The notes beneath the pieces are model-generated. The model saw only the letters and a program-made list of their open reading frames with translations. It did not search any database and was not told where the DNA came from. A DNA stretch of 64,000 nt from NCBI RefSeq assembly GCF_009068765.1, contig NZ_CP035534.1, positions 558,001-622,000 on the forward strand, given 5' to 3'. The position numbers and the translations under genes were made by a program. The stretch is from Sulfurimonas hydrogeniphila (GTDB lineage Bacteria > Campylobacterota > Campylobacteria > Campylobacterales > Sulfurimonadaceae). Positions 37,608 to 46,522 of the stretch are shown one piece after another (the stretch's first letter is position 1; the number at the start of each line of letters is the position of its first letter).

Positions 37608-37715
37608 AATCTTTGAAATATTAATTTTCCCGATATACCCATTACAAAAAAATTATCAAAAATATATCACTCTTTTATTACTTCTTTAAGGTTCATGCGT
37701 TAATATATCTACAGT

Positions 37716-37753
37716 AAAAAAAGCCTGAAATGCCGCGCATAAGGGCTTCTTTT
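37716..37753 (+). promoter_or_regulatory. terminator-like structure in the leader of the molybdoenzyme operon
   Basis: An outer stem AAGCC/GGCTT is flanked by an A-tract and a CTTTT tail, and it encloses an inner ATGC-CGC-GCAT stem. It ends 60 bases before the Fe-S subunit start. The rest of the 261-base gap between hisD and the operon is AT-rich with no gene. It may be an attenuator or a second terminator. Confidence 0.4.
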
Positions 37754-37813
37754 AGTGTTAATAAGTCGTAGTTATAAATCTTAAAAAAGCCACTGAAGGC
37801 CAAAGGAGAATAT

Positions 37814-38449
37814 ATGCAATTAGGTTTCCTAGTTGATTTACACCTGTGTATGGGTTGTAAAGGTTGTGAGATCGCATGTAAAGTGGAAAATGAAGTTCCG
37901 CTTAGTACATGGAGACTTCGTGTTAAATATGTAGATGTGGGAACTTTCCCTGAAACTAAGAGAACATTCACCCCTCTTAGATGTAATCATTGTGAAAATG
38001 CACCATGTGAAAGAATTTGTCCGGTATCCGCTCTTCACTATATTGAGAATGGTATTGTAAACATTGACAAAGAGAGATGTATCGGCTGTGCCGGTTGTGT
38101 AATGGCCTGTCCGTACGGTGCAATATACATTGATCCTGAAACGCAGACTGCTGATAAATGTACCTACTGTGCACACCGTATTGCATCTTCGATGATGCCG
38201 GCCTGTGTGGTTGCGTGTCCGGTAGAAGCAAATATTTTTGGTGACTTGGAAGATCCTGCATCAAATATTTCAAGATATATTCAAGATCACAGAGATGTAC
38301 AGGTTCGTAAACCTGAGAAGGGAACAAATCCTCATCACTATTATGTCGGAGCAGGACAAGCGAGTCTTAATCCTCTTGCATCAAGAAGAGAAGAAGGGTA
38401 TAACCTGTTTAACAATATTACAACACTTCCACTAGGGGGGCATCACTAA
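37814..38449 (+). CDS. 4Fe-4S electron-transfer subunit (PsrB/PhsB/NrfC type)
   Basis: A 211-residue ferredoxin-like subunit with four cluster motifs: CMGCKGCEIAC, CNHCENAPCERICP, CIGCAGCVMACP, and CTYCAH with CVVACP. It passes electrons between the NrfD quinone-binding subunit and the molybdenum subunit. It has no signal peptide, so it would be carried across with the Tat-exported catalytic subunit. GGAGAATAT precedes the start. Gene order here is B-C-A, unlike the A-B-C of classical psr. TtrB- or SoeB-like assignment is possible. Confidence 0.92.
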   Translation: MQLGFLVDLHLCMGCKGCEIACKVENEVPLSTWRLRVKYVDVGTFPETKRTFTPLRCNHCENAPCERICPVSALHYIENGIVNIDKERCIGCAGCVMACPYGAIYIDPETQTADKCTYCAHRIASSMMPACVVACPVEANIFGDLEDPASNISRYIQDHRDVQVRKPEKGTNPHHYYVGAGQASLNPLASRREEGYNLFNNITTLPLGGHH

Positions 38450-39372
38450 TGGTACATGAAACTTTAGCAGCAACAAATGCTGTAGTAACTCTAGATGTTG
38501 CAATTCCTGATATATTCTGGGGTTGGTATGTAACAATGAATATGTGGGCAAAAAGTATCGGTACCGGTCTGGTATTTATGCTTTTTCTTTTATTAAAGAA
38601 AAATCCGAGTGAAATGAACGGACTGCGAACGCCGGTTATGATTGCTTCTTTTATCTTTATGAATATTTTCCTGGTTTTCACATGGTTGGACCTGCATCAA
38701 ATGTGGAGAATGTGGCATATATTCTTTTATCCTCACTGGACATCAGCAATTACAGTGGGTGCCTGGATGGCAACACTCTTTGTAGGTCTTGAATTTGTCA
38801 TGATTGCAGTAATGATCAGAAAAGAGAAATGTTTGCTGACAAAACAGCCTACCGCCTTTTTTGATAAAACACTTTTTTGGGTAACGCTGCTGGCAATTCC
38901 AGTAACACTTTATACTGCCGGTATTATGGCTGAAGCAACAGCAAGAGAATTATGGCAGATGCCGACAGAATCAGCACAAATGATTTTGGCAGCAACACTG
39001 TCCGGTTCTGCGGCAATTATCCTTCTCGGCGGTTCTAAATTAAGCGATGAAACGAAAAATTTCTTTGGAGCGATTTTAGGATTAAGTGCTTTAATGGCAT
39101 TTATTATTTATATGTCAGAGTATATTTTCGGTGCTATGAAAGCTGAAGAAGTTGCAGCTATCTTAGGCTATGTTAAAGGCGATGGTGAGTATGCTACAAT
39201 GTTCTGGATTGGACAGTGGGTTGCATATATCTTACCAATGATACTGGTTGCGCTTTCACGAGTAAGTAACAGTAGCAGTCTTTTAAACCTCGCAGCTATT
39301 TTAGCTATCGTAGGTCTGTGGGTAGTGAAGCATGTTTGGCTAGTTATTCCACAATTATTACCAATGAGTTAA
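38449..39372 (+). CDS. NrfD/PsrC-type membrane subunit
   Basis: A 307-residue inner-membrane protein with eight or so hydrophobic helices (IPDIFWGWYVTMNMWA at the start, LVVIPQLL-like end). NrfD proteins exchange electrons with menaquinone for the Fe-S subunit. It has no heme ligand pattern of a cytochrome b. The start overlaps the Fe-S subunit stop (TAATG) and the catalytic gene follows after 13 bases. Confidence 0.9.
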   Translation: MVHETLAATNAVVTLDVAIPDIFWGWYVTMNMWAKSIGTGLVFMLFLLLKKNPSEMNGLRTPVMIASFIFMNIFLVFTWLDLHQMWRMWHIFFYPHWTSAITVGAWMATLFVGLEFVMIAVMIRKEKCLLTKQPTAFFDKTLFWVTLLAIPVTLYTAGIMAEATARELWQMPTESAQMILAATLSGSAAIILLGGSKLSDETKNFFGAILGLSALMAFIIYMSEYIFGAMKAEEVAAILGYVKGDGEYATMFWIGQWVAYILPMILVALSRVSNSSSLLNLAAILAIVGLWVVKHVWLVIPQLLPMS

Positions 39373-39385
39373 GGAGAAAGTATAA

Positions 39386-42300
39386 ATGTATTTACAAAGT
39401 AGAAGAACATTTTTAAAAGGTGCTGCATTCAGCGTAGCTGGTGTAGCTATTGCTAAAGGGGTATTTGCAACAGATGCAATTGCCGAATCTGTTAGCCAAA
39501 GTAAGTTTACAAACACTCCTGATACAATTTCTTTTTATCCTGACCAATCAGAGTGGGACAATTTTGCGGAGCTCGACGGAGATGACTGGAAACGTGGCGG
39601 TATCGAACGCCATGGCGTCCGATCTGCCGACAATCCTGACGGTATCCAGGTAAACAACTATACAATTGTTCCAACAGTCTGTTCAAACTGTGAAGCGGGT
39701 TGTGGTCTAACTGCATGGGTTAACAAAGATACTATGACGGTAAGAAAGTATATGGGTAACCCATTACACACAGGTTCTCGAGGCAGAAACTGTGCCAAAG
39801 GGTATGCTGTAACTTCTCAAATGTACGATCCTGATCGTATTCCGTTTCCTATTAAACGTGCGCCGGGTTCAAAACGTGGTGAAGGAAAGTGGGTTCGTGT
39901 AACATGGGATGAGGCAATGGCTGCTATCGGGAAGAAAATGCATGACACACTTGCAAAAGGTGATGAGATTTCTAAAAAATCTATCATGTACCATGTCGGT
40001 CGTCCAAACGAAAACGGCTTTGGTCCGCGTGTTCCGCAATCTTTAGGAATTGACGGATACAATTCACATACCAATATCTGTTCGGCAGGGGCTCGTCAGG
40101 GAACTATCCAATGGGCAAATGATGACAGAAACTCACCGGATTGGGCAAATGCAGATCTGATATTCTTACAGTCTTCACATGCAGCAGATGCGGGTCACTA
40201 TTTCCAACAGTCAGCCGGTTTGATTGCTGAAGCGCGCAAACGTGGTGCAAAAATGGTTGTTATTGACCCTAGAATGAGTAACTCAGCGGGTATGGCGGAT
40301 TTATGGATTCCGTGTTGGCCGGGAACAGAAGCAGCACTTTATCTATATTTGACAAACCGTATTTTAAATGAAAAGAAAAAAGACGGGTCAGATATTGTAA
40401 ATCATGAATTTGTAAAAGAGTGGGTTAACTGGGACAGACTGATGGCCAACAAAGATTATCTGCAAAAGATGATTGGATACGGATATATCTCTAAAATGCC
40501 AAAAGATGACAGTTATGAGTCTTTTATAGAAGTTGCAAAAGAGTTGTACGCTCCGTATACTAAAGAGTTTGTTGTTAAAGAGTGTAAACTCGAAGGTATG
40601 GAATATAAACTGGATGAACTGTGGGAGATGTTTGTACCTGCAGGAGCTAAAGTTGCTACATATTTATGGCGTGCAGGACCAATCGGTCACCGTGGTGGCT
40701 GGATGAATACACGTGCAGGTTTCCTGCCTCTTGTTTTTGTCGGAGCTATGCGTGGAGATATCGGTGGAGTAGGTATGCACCACTGGCATGAAATTTCAGT
40801 TGCAGGAAAAGGTGACAAAGCCACAGTTGCAGGAAAACACCCTGAAAAAACTGATGCATGGAATGAAATTGCATGGCCGCCGGAGTATCCTATTTCAACA
40901 TATGAGATGGGTTACATGATGCCACAGATTATGATGGATGATGCATGGCATGAGAAATGGACGAAACGCGGACTGAAGATTCCTAAATCTATGGCTGTTT
41001 ATGTTCCAAGAATGCACAATCCTTTATGGATTAATCCGGATGGATTCAGATGGATAGAAGCACTCAAGCGTGAAGATAAATTTGAATTGTCATTTAACCT
41101 CTCTCCTACCTGGTCTGAAACAAACTGGTACTGTGATTATGTACTTCCTGTTGGACTTGCGGGTGAGAGAAACGATCAACAGTCAACGCCTTCAAAACCG
41201 GAACAGCGTATAGAATTCCGTCAGGCGGTTCTTCGTGTTGCTGCTGAAAAATCAGGTTGGAAAGCAAAAAGACCGGAACGTGCTACACTTGAAGCACACA
41301 TGAAGTTCGGTCTGGGTGAAGTATGGGAAGAGAGTGAATTCTGGCCAAATCTAATTGTAGATTATGTAGATCCGGATGGTTCATTGGGCATCAGAAAATA
41401 CTGGGCAAGTAAAAAAGATCCGTCCCGTGCGGTAACTGTTCCTGAGTATTTTGATGCGGCGATGAGTCTTTTACCGAAATTAAAAGCCGAAGCGACAAAA
41501 CTGTATGCAAAAGAAGAGTTCCCTGTTTACAGCTACATGAGAGATCATGGTGCCTGGACAGAAAAAACTGATGTATACAAGCCTCAGGAAGAAGAACTTG
41601 AATTTGACGGAACATATTACCATGCACACGGTCATAAATATTCCAAAGACGAAGTTACCAAGGATGAATTCGGTGCATTATGGGTACAAGACGGAAACTT
41701 CAAAAAATCTATCGGTGCTGAAATTGACGGAGAACTTCGTGAAGGTTTCCATACATTGAGTAAAAAGCTTGAATTTTTCTCTGAGTGGTTGGCTGAAGAA
41801 TGGAAATGGCCGGAGTATGCTATTCCAATTTATCCGAGAAATGAAAAAGAGAGTGATAAAATGGTACACCTTGTAACACAGGTTCACCATAAGCACATGA
41901 AAGCGGACAATGAATTTGCACTCAATACGATTTATCGTCTGCCGTACAATATTCATACGCGTTCTGTGAACTCTAAACACTTGATGGAGATTTCACAAAA
42001 CCACAATCCTATTTGGATCTATACAAAAGATGCTGAAAAACTCGGTATCAAACGCGGAGATGCAGTTAAAGTACAAATACAGGATACTCTTACAGGTATT
42101 AAAAGCGGTTACTTTATTGCAATGGCTGTGCCAACTGAAGCAACACGTCCTGGTGTTCTTGCATGTTCACACCATGCAGGCCGCTGGAAACTCAAAGACT
42201 CTGTAACTATTCCGGGATTTGAGCATCAGCTTGGTATTATGAGTTTGGGTTCTCCTAAATATGAAATGACTGATGACGGAAAAGTCGGAACAATGAAACC

Positions 42301-42661
42301 GACTGAAGGTATCAAACCGCATCATGCATGGCAGTTTAAAGAGTACAACAAAGATCTTGACAATATCTGGTGGGATGGACTCAGTGGTGCATGGCAAAAT
42401 GCGGTAGCCCCTTGTCATCCGGATCCTATTGCCGGAAACCACGGCTGGCACCAAAAAGTTATCATTACAAAAGCAGGTGCTGATGACAAAATAGGTGATA
42501 TTAAAGTGAACTATGAAAACAACTTTAAAGTGTATCAGGCATGGAGAGATCAGTTGACTCGTCCGTTGACTGCGGCAGACAAACTGCGCCGTCCATATCA
42601 TATTAAACGTCCGGTGAAACCAAGCCAAAAGGCTTATGAGTTCAATATAAAAGACGTTTAA
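39386..42661 (+). CDS. Tat-exported molybdopterin oxidoreductase, catalytic subunit
   Basis: A 1091-residue bis-MGD enzyme with a twin-arginine signal (SRRTFLKGAAF). An N-terminal 4Fe-4S site is formed by CSNCEAGCGLTAWVN and RGRNCAKG. The Cys in NSHTNICSAGARQG is a likely molybdenum ligand, as in the polysulfide, thiosulfate, tetrathionate and sulfite group; formate dehydrogenase Sec is absent. Its length exceeds classical PsrA and PhsA (about 760) and is nearer to TtrA. The likely role is sulfur-compound reduction or oxidation in the periplasm; the exact substrate cannot be fixed. AAGGAG lies upstream. Confidence 0.9.
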   Translation: MYLQSRRTFLKGAAFSVAGVAIAKGVFATDAIAESVSQSKFTNTPDTISFYPDQSEWDNFAELDGDDWKRGGIERHGVRSADNPDGIQVNNYTIVPTVCSNCEAGCGLTAWVNKDTMTVRKYMGNPLHTGSRGRNCAKGYAVTSQMYDPDRIPFPIKRAPGSKRGEGKWVRVTWDEAMAAIGKKMHDTLAKGDEISKKSIMYHVGRPNENGFGPRVPQSLGIDGYNSHTNICSAGARQGTIQWANDDRNSPDWANADLIFLQSSHAADAGHYFQQSAGLIAEARKRGAKMVVIDPRMSNSAGMADLWIPCWPGTEAALYLYLTNRILNEKKKDGSDIVNHEFVKEWVNWDRLMANKDYLQKMIGYGYISKMPKDDSYESFIEVAKELYAPYTKEFVVKECKLEGMEYKLDELWEMFVPAGAKVATYLWRAGPIGHRGGWMNTRAGFLPLVFVGAMRGDIGGVGMHHWHEISVAGKGDKATVAGKHPEKTDAWNEIAWPPEYPISTYEMGYMMPQIMMDDAWHEKWTKRGLKIPKSMAVYVPRMHNPLWINPDGFRWIEALKREDKFELSFNLSPTWSETNWYCDYVLPVGLAGERNDQQSTPSKPEQRIEFRQAVLRVAAEKSGWKAKRPERATLEAHMKFGLGEVWEESEFWPNLIVDYVDPDGSLGIRKYWASKKDPSRAVTVPEYFDAAMSLLPKLKAEATKLYAKEEFPVYSYMRDHGAWTEKTDVYKPQEEELEFDGTYYHAHGHKYSKDEVTKDEFGALWVQDGNFKKSIGAEIDGELREGFHTLSKKLEFFSEWLAEEWKWPEYAIPIYPRNEKESDKMVHLVTQVHHKHMKADNEFALNTIYRLPYNIHTRSVNSKHLMEISQNHNPIWIYTKDAEKLGIKRGDAVKVQIQDTLTGIKSGYFIAMAVPTEATRPGVLACSHHAGRWKLKDSVTIPGFEHQLGIMSLGSPKYEMTDDGKVGTMKPTEGIKPHHAWQFKEYNKDLDNIWWDGLSGAWQNAVAPCHPDPIAGNHGWHQKVIITKAGADDKIGDIKVNYENNFKVYQAWRDQLTRPLTAADKLRRPYHIKRPVKPSQKAYEFNIKDV

Positions 42662-42669
42662 CAACAAAG

Positions 42670-42697
42670 GTAAAGCCCACTTCAAGTGTGGCTTTAC
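42670..42697 (+). terminator. hairpin between the catalytic subunit and torD
   Basis: GTAAAGCC pairs with GGCTTTAC and an inner CAC with GTG around a TTCAA loop. It starts 9 bases after the catalytic subunit stop. There is no T-tract, so it may slow or stabilise the message, giving more enzyme than chaperone, instead of full termination. Confidence 0.5.
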
Positions 42698-42739
42698 TAT
42701 ACTTCTAATATAAGAAAATTTCCAAAAGGCACATTTTTA

Positions 42740-43390
42740 ATGAATAATGATTTAAAACAAGAGCAGATTGCAAGAATAAATTTGTATGCACTTATCTCAA
42801 GAATAATGATGAGTGAAATTGATGAAGGGCTATTAAAATCAATAGAAGAAGACGAAAATATGCTCTCTTTTTTTTCAACATTCAAAGAATGGAAAAAACG
42901 AAAAGAGCTTGATTCAAAAGATTTGATAGAAAGATATCTGAATGTTGATTTTACTAACCTTTTTTTACTCCATCTTATTCCGTATGAATCATTTTACACG
43001 AGAGATGATCAGATGCTTGAAACAGGTGGCGACAATCCTGTACAGGCCATTTTTAATGCTTTTGAATTTAATGTACAGCTTGACAAAGCACGAGTTATGG
43101 CTGCTGACCATATAGCGATTGAACTTGAGTTTATGTATGAACTCTGCAGAGCAGAGCTAAAGGCACTTGAAGAGGGGAACTCTAAAGTGGCACAGGAGAT
43201 AGCACAGATTCAGTACGGTTTTATGCGAGACCATATTTTGGAGTGGGCGCCAATGTATCTGTTAAATGTGAAAAGTGAAGCAGGCACGGCTTTTTATTTT
43301 GATGCGGCTGATTTGGCTTTGGAGTTCATTATGAGTGACTTTGAATACCTCACAGAATTAAAAAACAGCGGATATAATCACCAAGCATGA
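42740..43390 (+). CDS. TorD-family molybdoenzyme chaperone
   Basis: A 216-residue all-helical protein with the TorD/DmsD motif region HLIPYESFYTRDD, and AADHIAIELEFMYELCR. It should bind the Tat signal of the catalytic subunit and guard cofactor insertion. I chose the ATG at 42740 because AAAAGG lies upstream; the longer frame passes through the hairpin. It overlaps the ferredoxin gene by 4 bases. Confidence 0.88.
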   Translation: MNNDLKQEQIARINLYALISRIMMSEIDEGLLKSIEEDENMLSFFSTFKEWKKRKELDSKDLIERYLNVDFTNLFLLHLIPYESFYTRDDQMLETGGDNPVQAIFNAFEFNVQLDKARVMAADHIAIELEFMYELCRAELKALEEGNSKVAQEIAQIQYGFMRDHILEWAPMYLLNVKSEAGTAFYFDAADLALEFIMSDFEYLTELKNSGYNHQA

Positions 43391-44487
43391 GCCTTTTAAC
43401 TTTAGATGTCAGCAAATGCGTACATACTTCAAACAAGTTTGCAATATGTGACAAATGTGTGCAGGCATGTCCTGTTCAAACAATTCATCTGGAAAACTCT
43501 GCAATCTCTTTTACACCGAGTGAATGTGTTGGATGTGGAGGCTGTAATGCAGTTTGCCCTACTGCGGCATATACACTGGATGATTTTAATCCAATGAATT
43601 ATATTTTCCAGTTTTTAGAAGATGAAAAGAGTGTGCTTACATGTAAGGACGAAAATTTCCCCTGTATAGCCTCATTGAGTGTTGAAGAGTTATTGAGTGT
43701 TGCATTGATATCTTCAGAAAAAATTACTCTGGATGTGGGACCCTGTGCAGAGTGTGAAATAGCAAAAACAAATCTTGCTGTTATAAACAACAGAGCAGAA
43801 GAGGTGAATTTCCTGCTTGAAGCGATGCAACAGGAAAAAAGCCTGAATGTTGCAGCATTGAATTTTGAAATAAAAAAAGAAAGTGATACTTTAAGCCGGC
43901 GTAAACTGCTCTCAAAAGAGGGTGTCAAAACTGCCATCACAATCAAACAACAGCTGCAAAATGAGGTTGATGCAAGCGATAACAATGTAAAAACACATGC
44001 AGTGACAGCAAAAGATATTATGAAAATAAAAGAGAAGACTATACCTGACAGGCGTAGTCTGCTGCTTATGGCAATGAAACGTGCCAAAGTGCCTGATATT
44101 TTTCATACTATATCAATAGATGATATTTCTTTCGTTTCTCAAAAAGATTTGGATGAGACCACGTGTACCAATTGTCAAATGTGTTATAGAATTTGTCCAA
44201 CCGGTGCATTGAGTTCAGATCACAGAGGCAGTAAAATTGATTTTAATCCGCTCGCCTGTGTACAGTGTCACAGCTGTCATGATGTCTGCGAACCGCATTC
44301 TCTCACACTGAGAAAAACATTTTCGCTCAGTACTTTTTTTGAACCGAAAATTGAAACCCTGGTGCGTTTTGACATTAAAAGATGTGATGAATGCGGGAAC
44401 TTTTTTGCCTATCAGGGTGGAGAGAAAATCTGTAACAGATGCAGGATTGAAGAAGAAGAAGCAAAAGAACTATGGGGGATACAATGA
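43387..44487 (+). CDS. multi-cluster ferredoxin-like protein with zinc-ribbon tail
   Basis: A 366-residue cytoplasmic protein with an N-terminal cluster pair (CDKCVQACP, CVGCGGCNAVCP), a middle part of about 180 residues with isolated CKDENFPC and CAEC motifs, a second cluster pair (CTNCQMCYRICP, CVQCHSCHDVCEP), and a C-terminal CDEC-x13-CNRC zinc-ribbon-like pair. It has no signal peptide, unlike the enzyme it neighbours. It may carry electrons or help build the enzyme's Fe-S clusters. It overlaps torD and the next gene by 4 bases each. I know no characterised equivalent. Confidence 0.75.
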   Translation: MSLLTLDVSKCVHTSNKFAICDKCVQACPVQTIHLENSAISFTPSECVGCGGCNAVCPTAAYTLDDFNPMNYIFQFLEDEKSVLTCKDENFPCIASLSVEELLSVALISSEKITLDVGPCAECEIAKTNLAVINNRAEEVNFLLEAMQQEKSLNVAALNFEIKKESDTLSRRKLLSKEGVKTAITIKQQLQNEVDASDNNVKTHAVTAKDIMKIKEKTIPDRRSLLLMAMKRAKVPDIFHTISIDDISFVSQKDLDETTCTNCQMCYRICPTGALSSDHRGSKIDFNPLACVQCHSCHDVCEPHSLTLRKTFSLSTFFEPKIETLVRFDIKRCDECGNFFAYQGGEKICNRCRIEEEEAKELWGIQ

Positions 44488-44909
44488 GTGAAAGAATGGC
44501 AGAAGTCGAGACAATGAATGCTGATGACGGGATCAAAAAAGAGACAAAGCTCTTTGGGCTTATTGCTGAACATGCCAGTCCAAACAGACTGTTTGTTTTA
44601 CTTAACAAAGAGATAAAAGCAAATAATGCCGATGCCATGATGATACCGATGAATATACGCGAAGATGATTTTTATTATACACTTTCAAATATGAAAAAAT
44701 CTCATGTCAACGGTGCATATATAGCAGAAGAATATCAGGAGAGTGCAGTAGAACTGCTGGATGAAGCAGATGAATTTGTACAGGTGTATAACAAGTGTGA
44801 TTTTGTTTTAAGAGACGGTGAACGACTGATCGGAACGTATCTTGAGAAAAACAGTACATTGCTTGGCGAAGATTTAGCAAAAGAAATATTTGAAAAATAT
44901 ATAAGATAG
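44484..44909 (+). CDS. stand-alone protein resembling the shikimate dehydrogenase N-terminal domain
   Basis: A 141-residue protein aligning by eye with the AroE substrate-binding domain: KLFGLIAEHA for the start, ELLDEADEF after the active-site turn, and VLRDGERLIGTYLE for the LxGxNTD end. The shikimate-binding SxS is lost, and the NVTxPxK turn reads GAYIAEEYQE, so the catalytic Lys is Glu. No NADP domain follows. It therefore cannot be a working dehydrogenase and may be a ligand-binding or chaperone protein in this molybdoenzyme operon. The start has GGGG five bases upstream. Confidence 0.65.
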   Translation: MSERMAEVETMNADDGIKKETKLFGLIAEHASPNRLFVLLNKEIKANNADAMMIPMNIREDDFYYTLSNMKKSHVNGAYIAEEYQESAVELLDEADEFVQVYNKCDFVLRDGERLIGTYLEKNSTLLGEDLAKEIFEKYIR

Positions 44910-44919
44910 GAAGACAATT

Positions 44920-45378
44920 ATGGATATAAAAGATTTAAATGAATTAAGAAACGAATTTGAAATGATGCAAAAACAGGCAATGCAGGCTGCCTGTGATGAC
45001 GGAAGCTGTGCAGAAGATGAGTATGAAGACTATCCAGACTATTTAAAGGCCATTTATGCAGAGATTATGCCTCCGGCAAAAAGCGGTATCTATTTTTCAA
45101 GATGGGATTTAAAACGCATAGCAGCTGAACTGGGCGAATCTTTTGCCATAGATGTACGTGAGAGAATGTTTAAAAACTTCATGCAGTGGATTGCTACACC
45201 CGAAGACATGCAGGCTGTTGTCAATGAATTTAAAAAACATATGGATATGAAGTGTGCTTTATATAATGAGTATGTACAAAATTATCCGGCAATGAAAGAG
45301 ATTTTCGAACCGAAAATTCAAAAAGCGGAAAAAGCAAAAAAATATCTTGACAAAGTCTATATCGAGTTTTTTACTTAA
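44920..45378 (+). CDS. conserved hypothetical protein, end of the molybdoenzyme operon
   Basis: A 152-residue, mostly helical, acidic protein with an early ACDDGSC motif and an EYEDYPDYLKAIYAEIMPPAKSG stretch (split here: EYEDYPDYLKAI). I do not recognise it. TAGGAA precedes the start, and only 10 bases separate it from the AroE-like gene, so it belongs to the operon. Its helical content suggests another chaperone-like accessory protein; this is a guess. Its last 8 bases overlap the convergent batD. Confidence 0.65.
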   Translation: MDIKDLNELRNEFEMMQKQAMQAACDDGSCAEDEYEDYPDYLKAIYAEIMPPAKSGIYFSRWDLKRIAAELGESFAIDVRERMFKNFMQWIATPEDMQAVVNEFKKHMDMKCALYNEYVQNYPAMKEIFEPKIQKAEKAKKYLDKVYIEFFT

Positions 45379-46522
45379 GCTTTTTCAGTATCTCTTTTTT
45401 TATTTTTCCGAGATTGAGGGGATGTTTTTCATGAATATCTGCCTCAAGCTTTGCAATATCCTCATCTAAACCTCTGTTTTGATAATTCATTATTAAGAGC
45501 AAGAGCAATTCTTTTGCATCTATTGCGCGTTTAATATCTGCAAACTCTTCTTTTTGTTTTTTTGTAAAAAATGATTTTTGACTGATTTTTGCGGTGAAAA
45601 ATCCGGCTAAAAAAATCAGGGTATAGATGAAAAAAGTTTTTATCTGCGCAAAATTTATCCATGCTTGATTTTGTGGGGCATTTGTTTTATCTAACAAGAG
45701 TGCAGGATTTGTTTTTTTTACTTTGACTTTATATGCTTTTGTATGGAGTGTGTAATAGCTGTTTTTGCGCGGGGAATAAACTTCTAACGCAAAAGAGGGG
45801 ATTGTAAAATTATCTGACGCGCTGAGGGCATATATATATTCTGTATTGATAATATACCCATCTTCTGTAAGCCTGGAAAGTTTGTCTTTTCTTTTTGAAA
45901 ATATGCTTACATTTTCAATTTGCGTATTGAGGATATTCAATGCTGTTTCTTTGTAACCCGTACCGGAGAGTATATAATGCAGATTGACAATCCCATACTG
46001 GTCAATTTCATCGGTGTCAATTGTAGAGCTGATTTTAAAATCTCCTACCAGGTCAACATGTTTTTTAAATTTTTCTACCTTGAGTGTTAAAGGTTTGAGC
46101 GCTATTTTTGTATCATAGGTGCTGATGGCTATACTGTCATCATGGTCATCAACATAACTTTGTTTGACAGCTTTGTCACTGGCGGTGCGAATAATAAAAT
46201 CAAAATTTACATGCAGTGTTTTTGCTTTGAGTGCAAAGAGAATAAACTTAAAGGTTGTCTTCGTGTTGTGGTAGCCTTTGTCCTGTATGCTTTTTTGTAA
46301 AAGTTTTACTTCATAATCAGGGCTTTTTTGCACATTAAAGGAAAAAAACATATGATCACTGTGGTTTTTCTGTTCCGCCTGAAAGGTAATGAGCAGAGGT
46401 TCTTTGATGTGGACACTTTTTTTATTGGTTGTAAGTTTGTAGGTTGCCAGCTGGCCTGCACCAAAAAGTGAGACAGTAAAAAGTATAAAAAGCAAAAATA
46501 TCTTACCAAGGGTGTTTTTCAT
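45371..46522 (-). CDS. batD: BatD-like membrane protein
   Basis: A 383-residue protein with a signal peptide (FLLFILFTVSLFGAG), a large periplasmic beta-rich region of about 280 residues, one transmembrane helix near residue 305 (FFIYTLIFLAGFFTAKI), and a charged cytoplasmic tail. This is the BatD pattern. With batA and batB upstream it belongs to the Bat (Bacteroides aerotolerance-type) system, whose molecular role is unsettled. Its start overlaps the batB end by 20 bases. Confidence 0.8.
   Translation of the reverse strand: MKNTLGKIFLLFILFTVSLFGAGQLATYKLTTNKKSVHIKEPLLITFQAEQKNHSDHMFFSFNVQKSPDYEVKLLQKSIQDKGYHNTKTTFKFILFALKAKTLHVNFDFIIRTASDKAVKQSYVDDHDDSIAISTYDTKIALKPLTLKVEKFKKHVDLVGDFKISSTIDTDEIDQYGIVNLHYILSGTGYKETALNILNTQIENVSIFSKRKDKLSRLTEDGYIINTEYIYALSASDNFTIPSFALEVYSPRKNSYYTLHTKAYKVKVKKTNPALLLDKTNAPQNQAWINFAQIKTFFIYTLIFLAGFFTAKISQKSFFTKKQKEEFADIKRAIDAKELLLLLIMNYQNRGLDEDIAKLEADIHEKHPLNLGKIKKEILKKLK

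Noticed and set aside
37693-37971. Minus-strand frame across the molybdoenzyme leader
   Set aside because: It runs antisense to the Fe-S subunit start, has no ribosome binding site and no recognisable motif.
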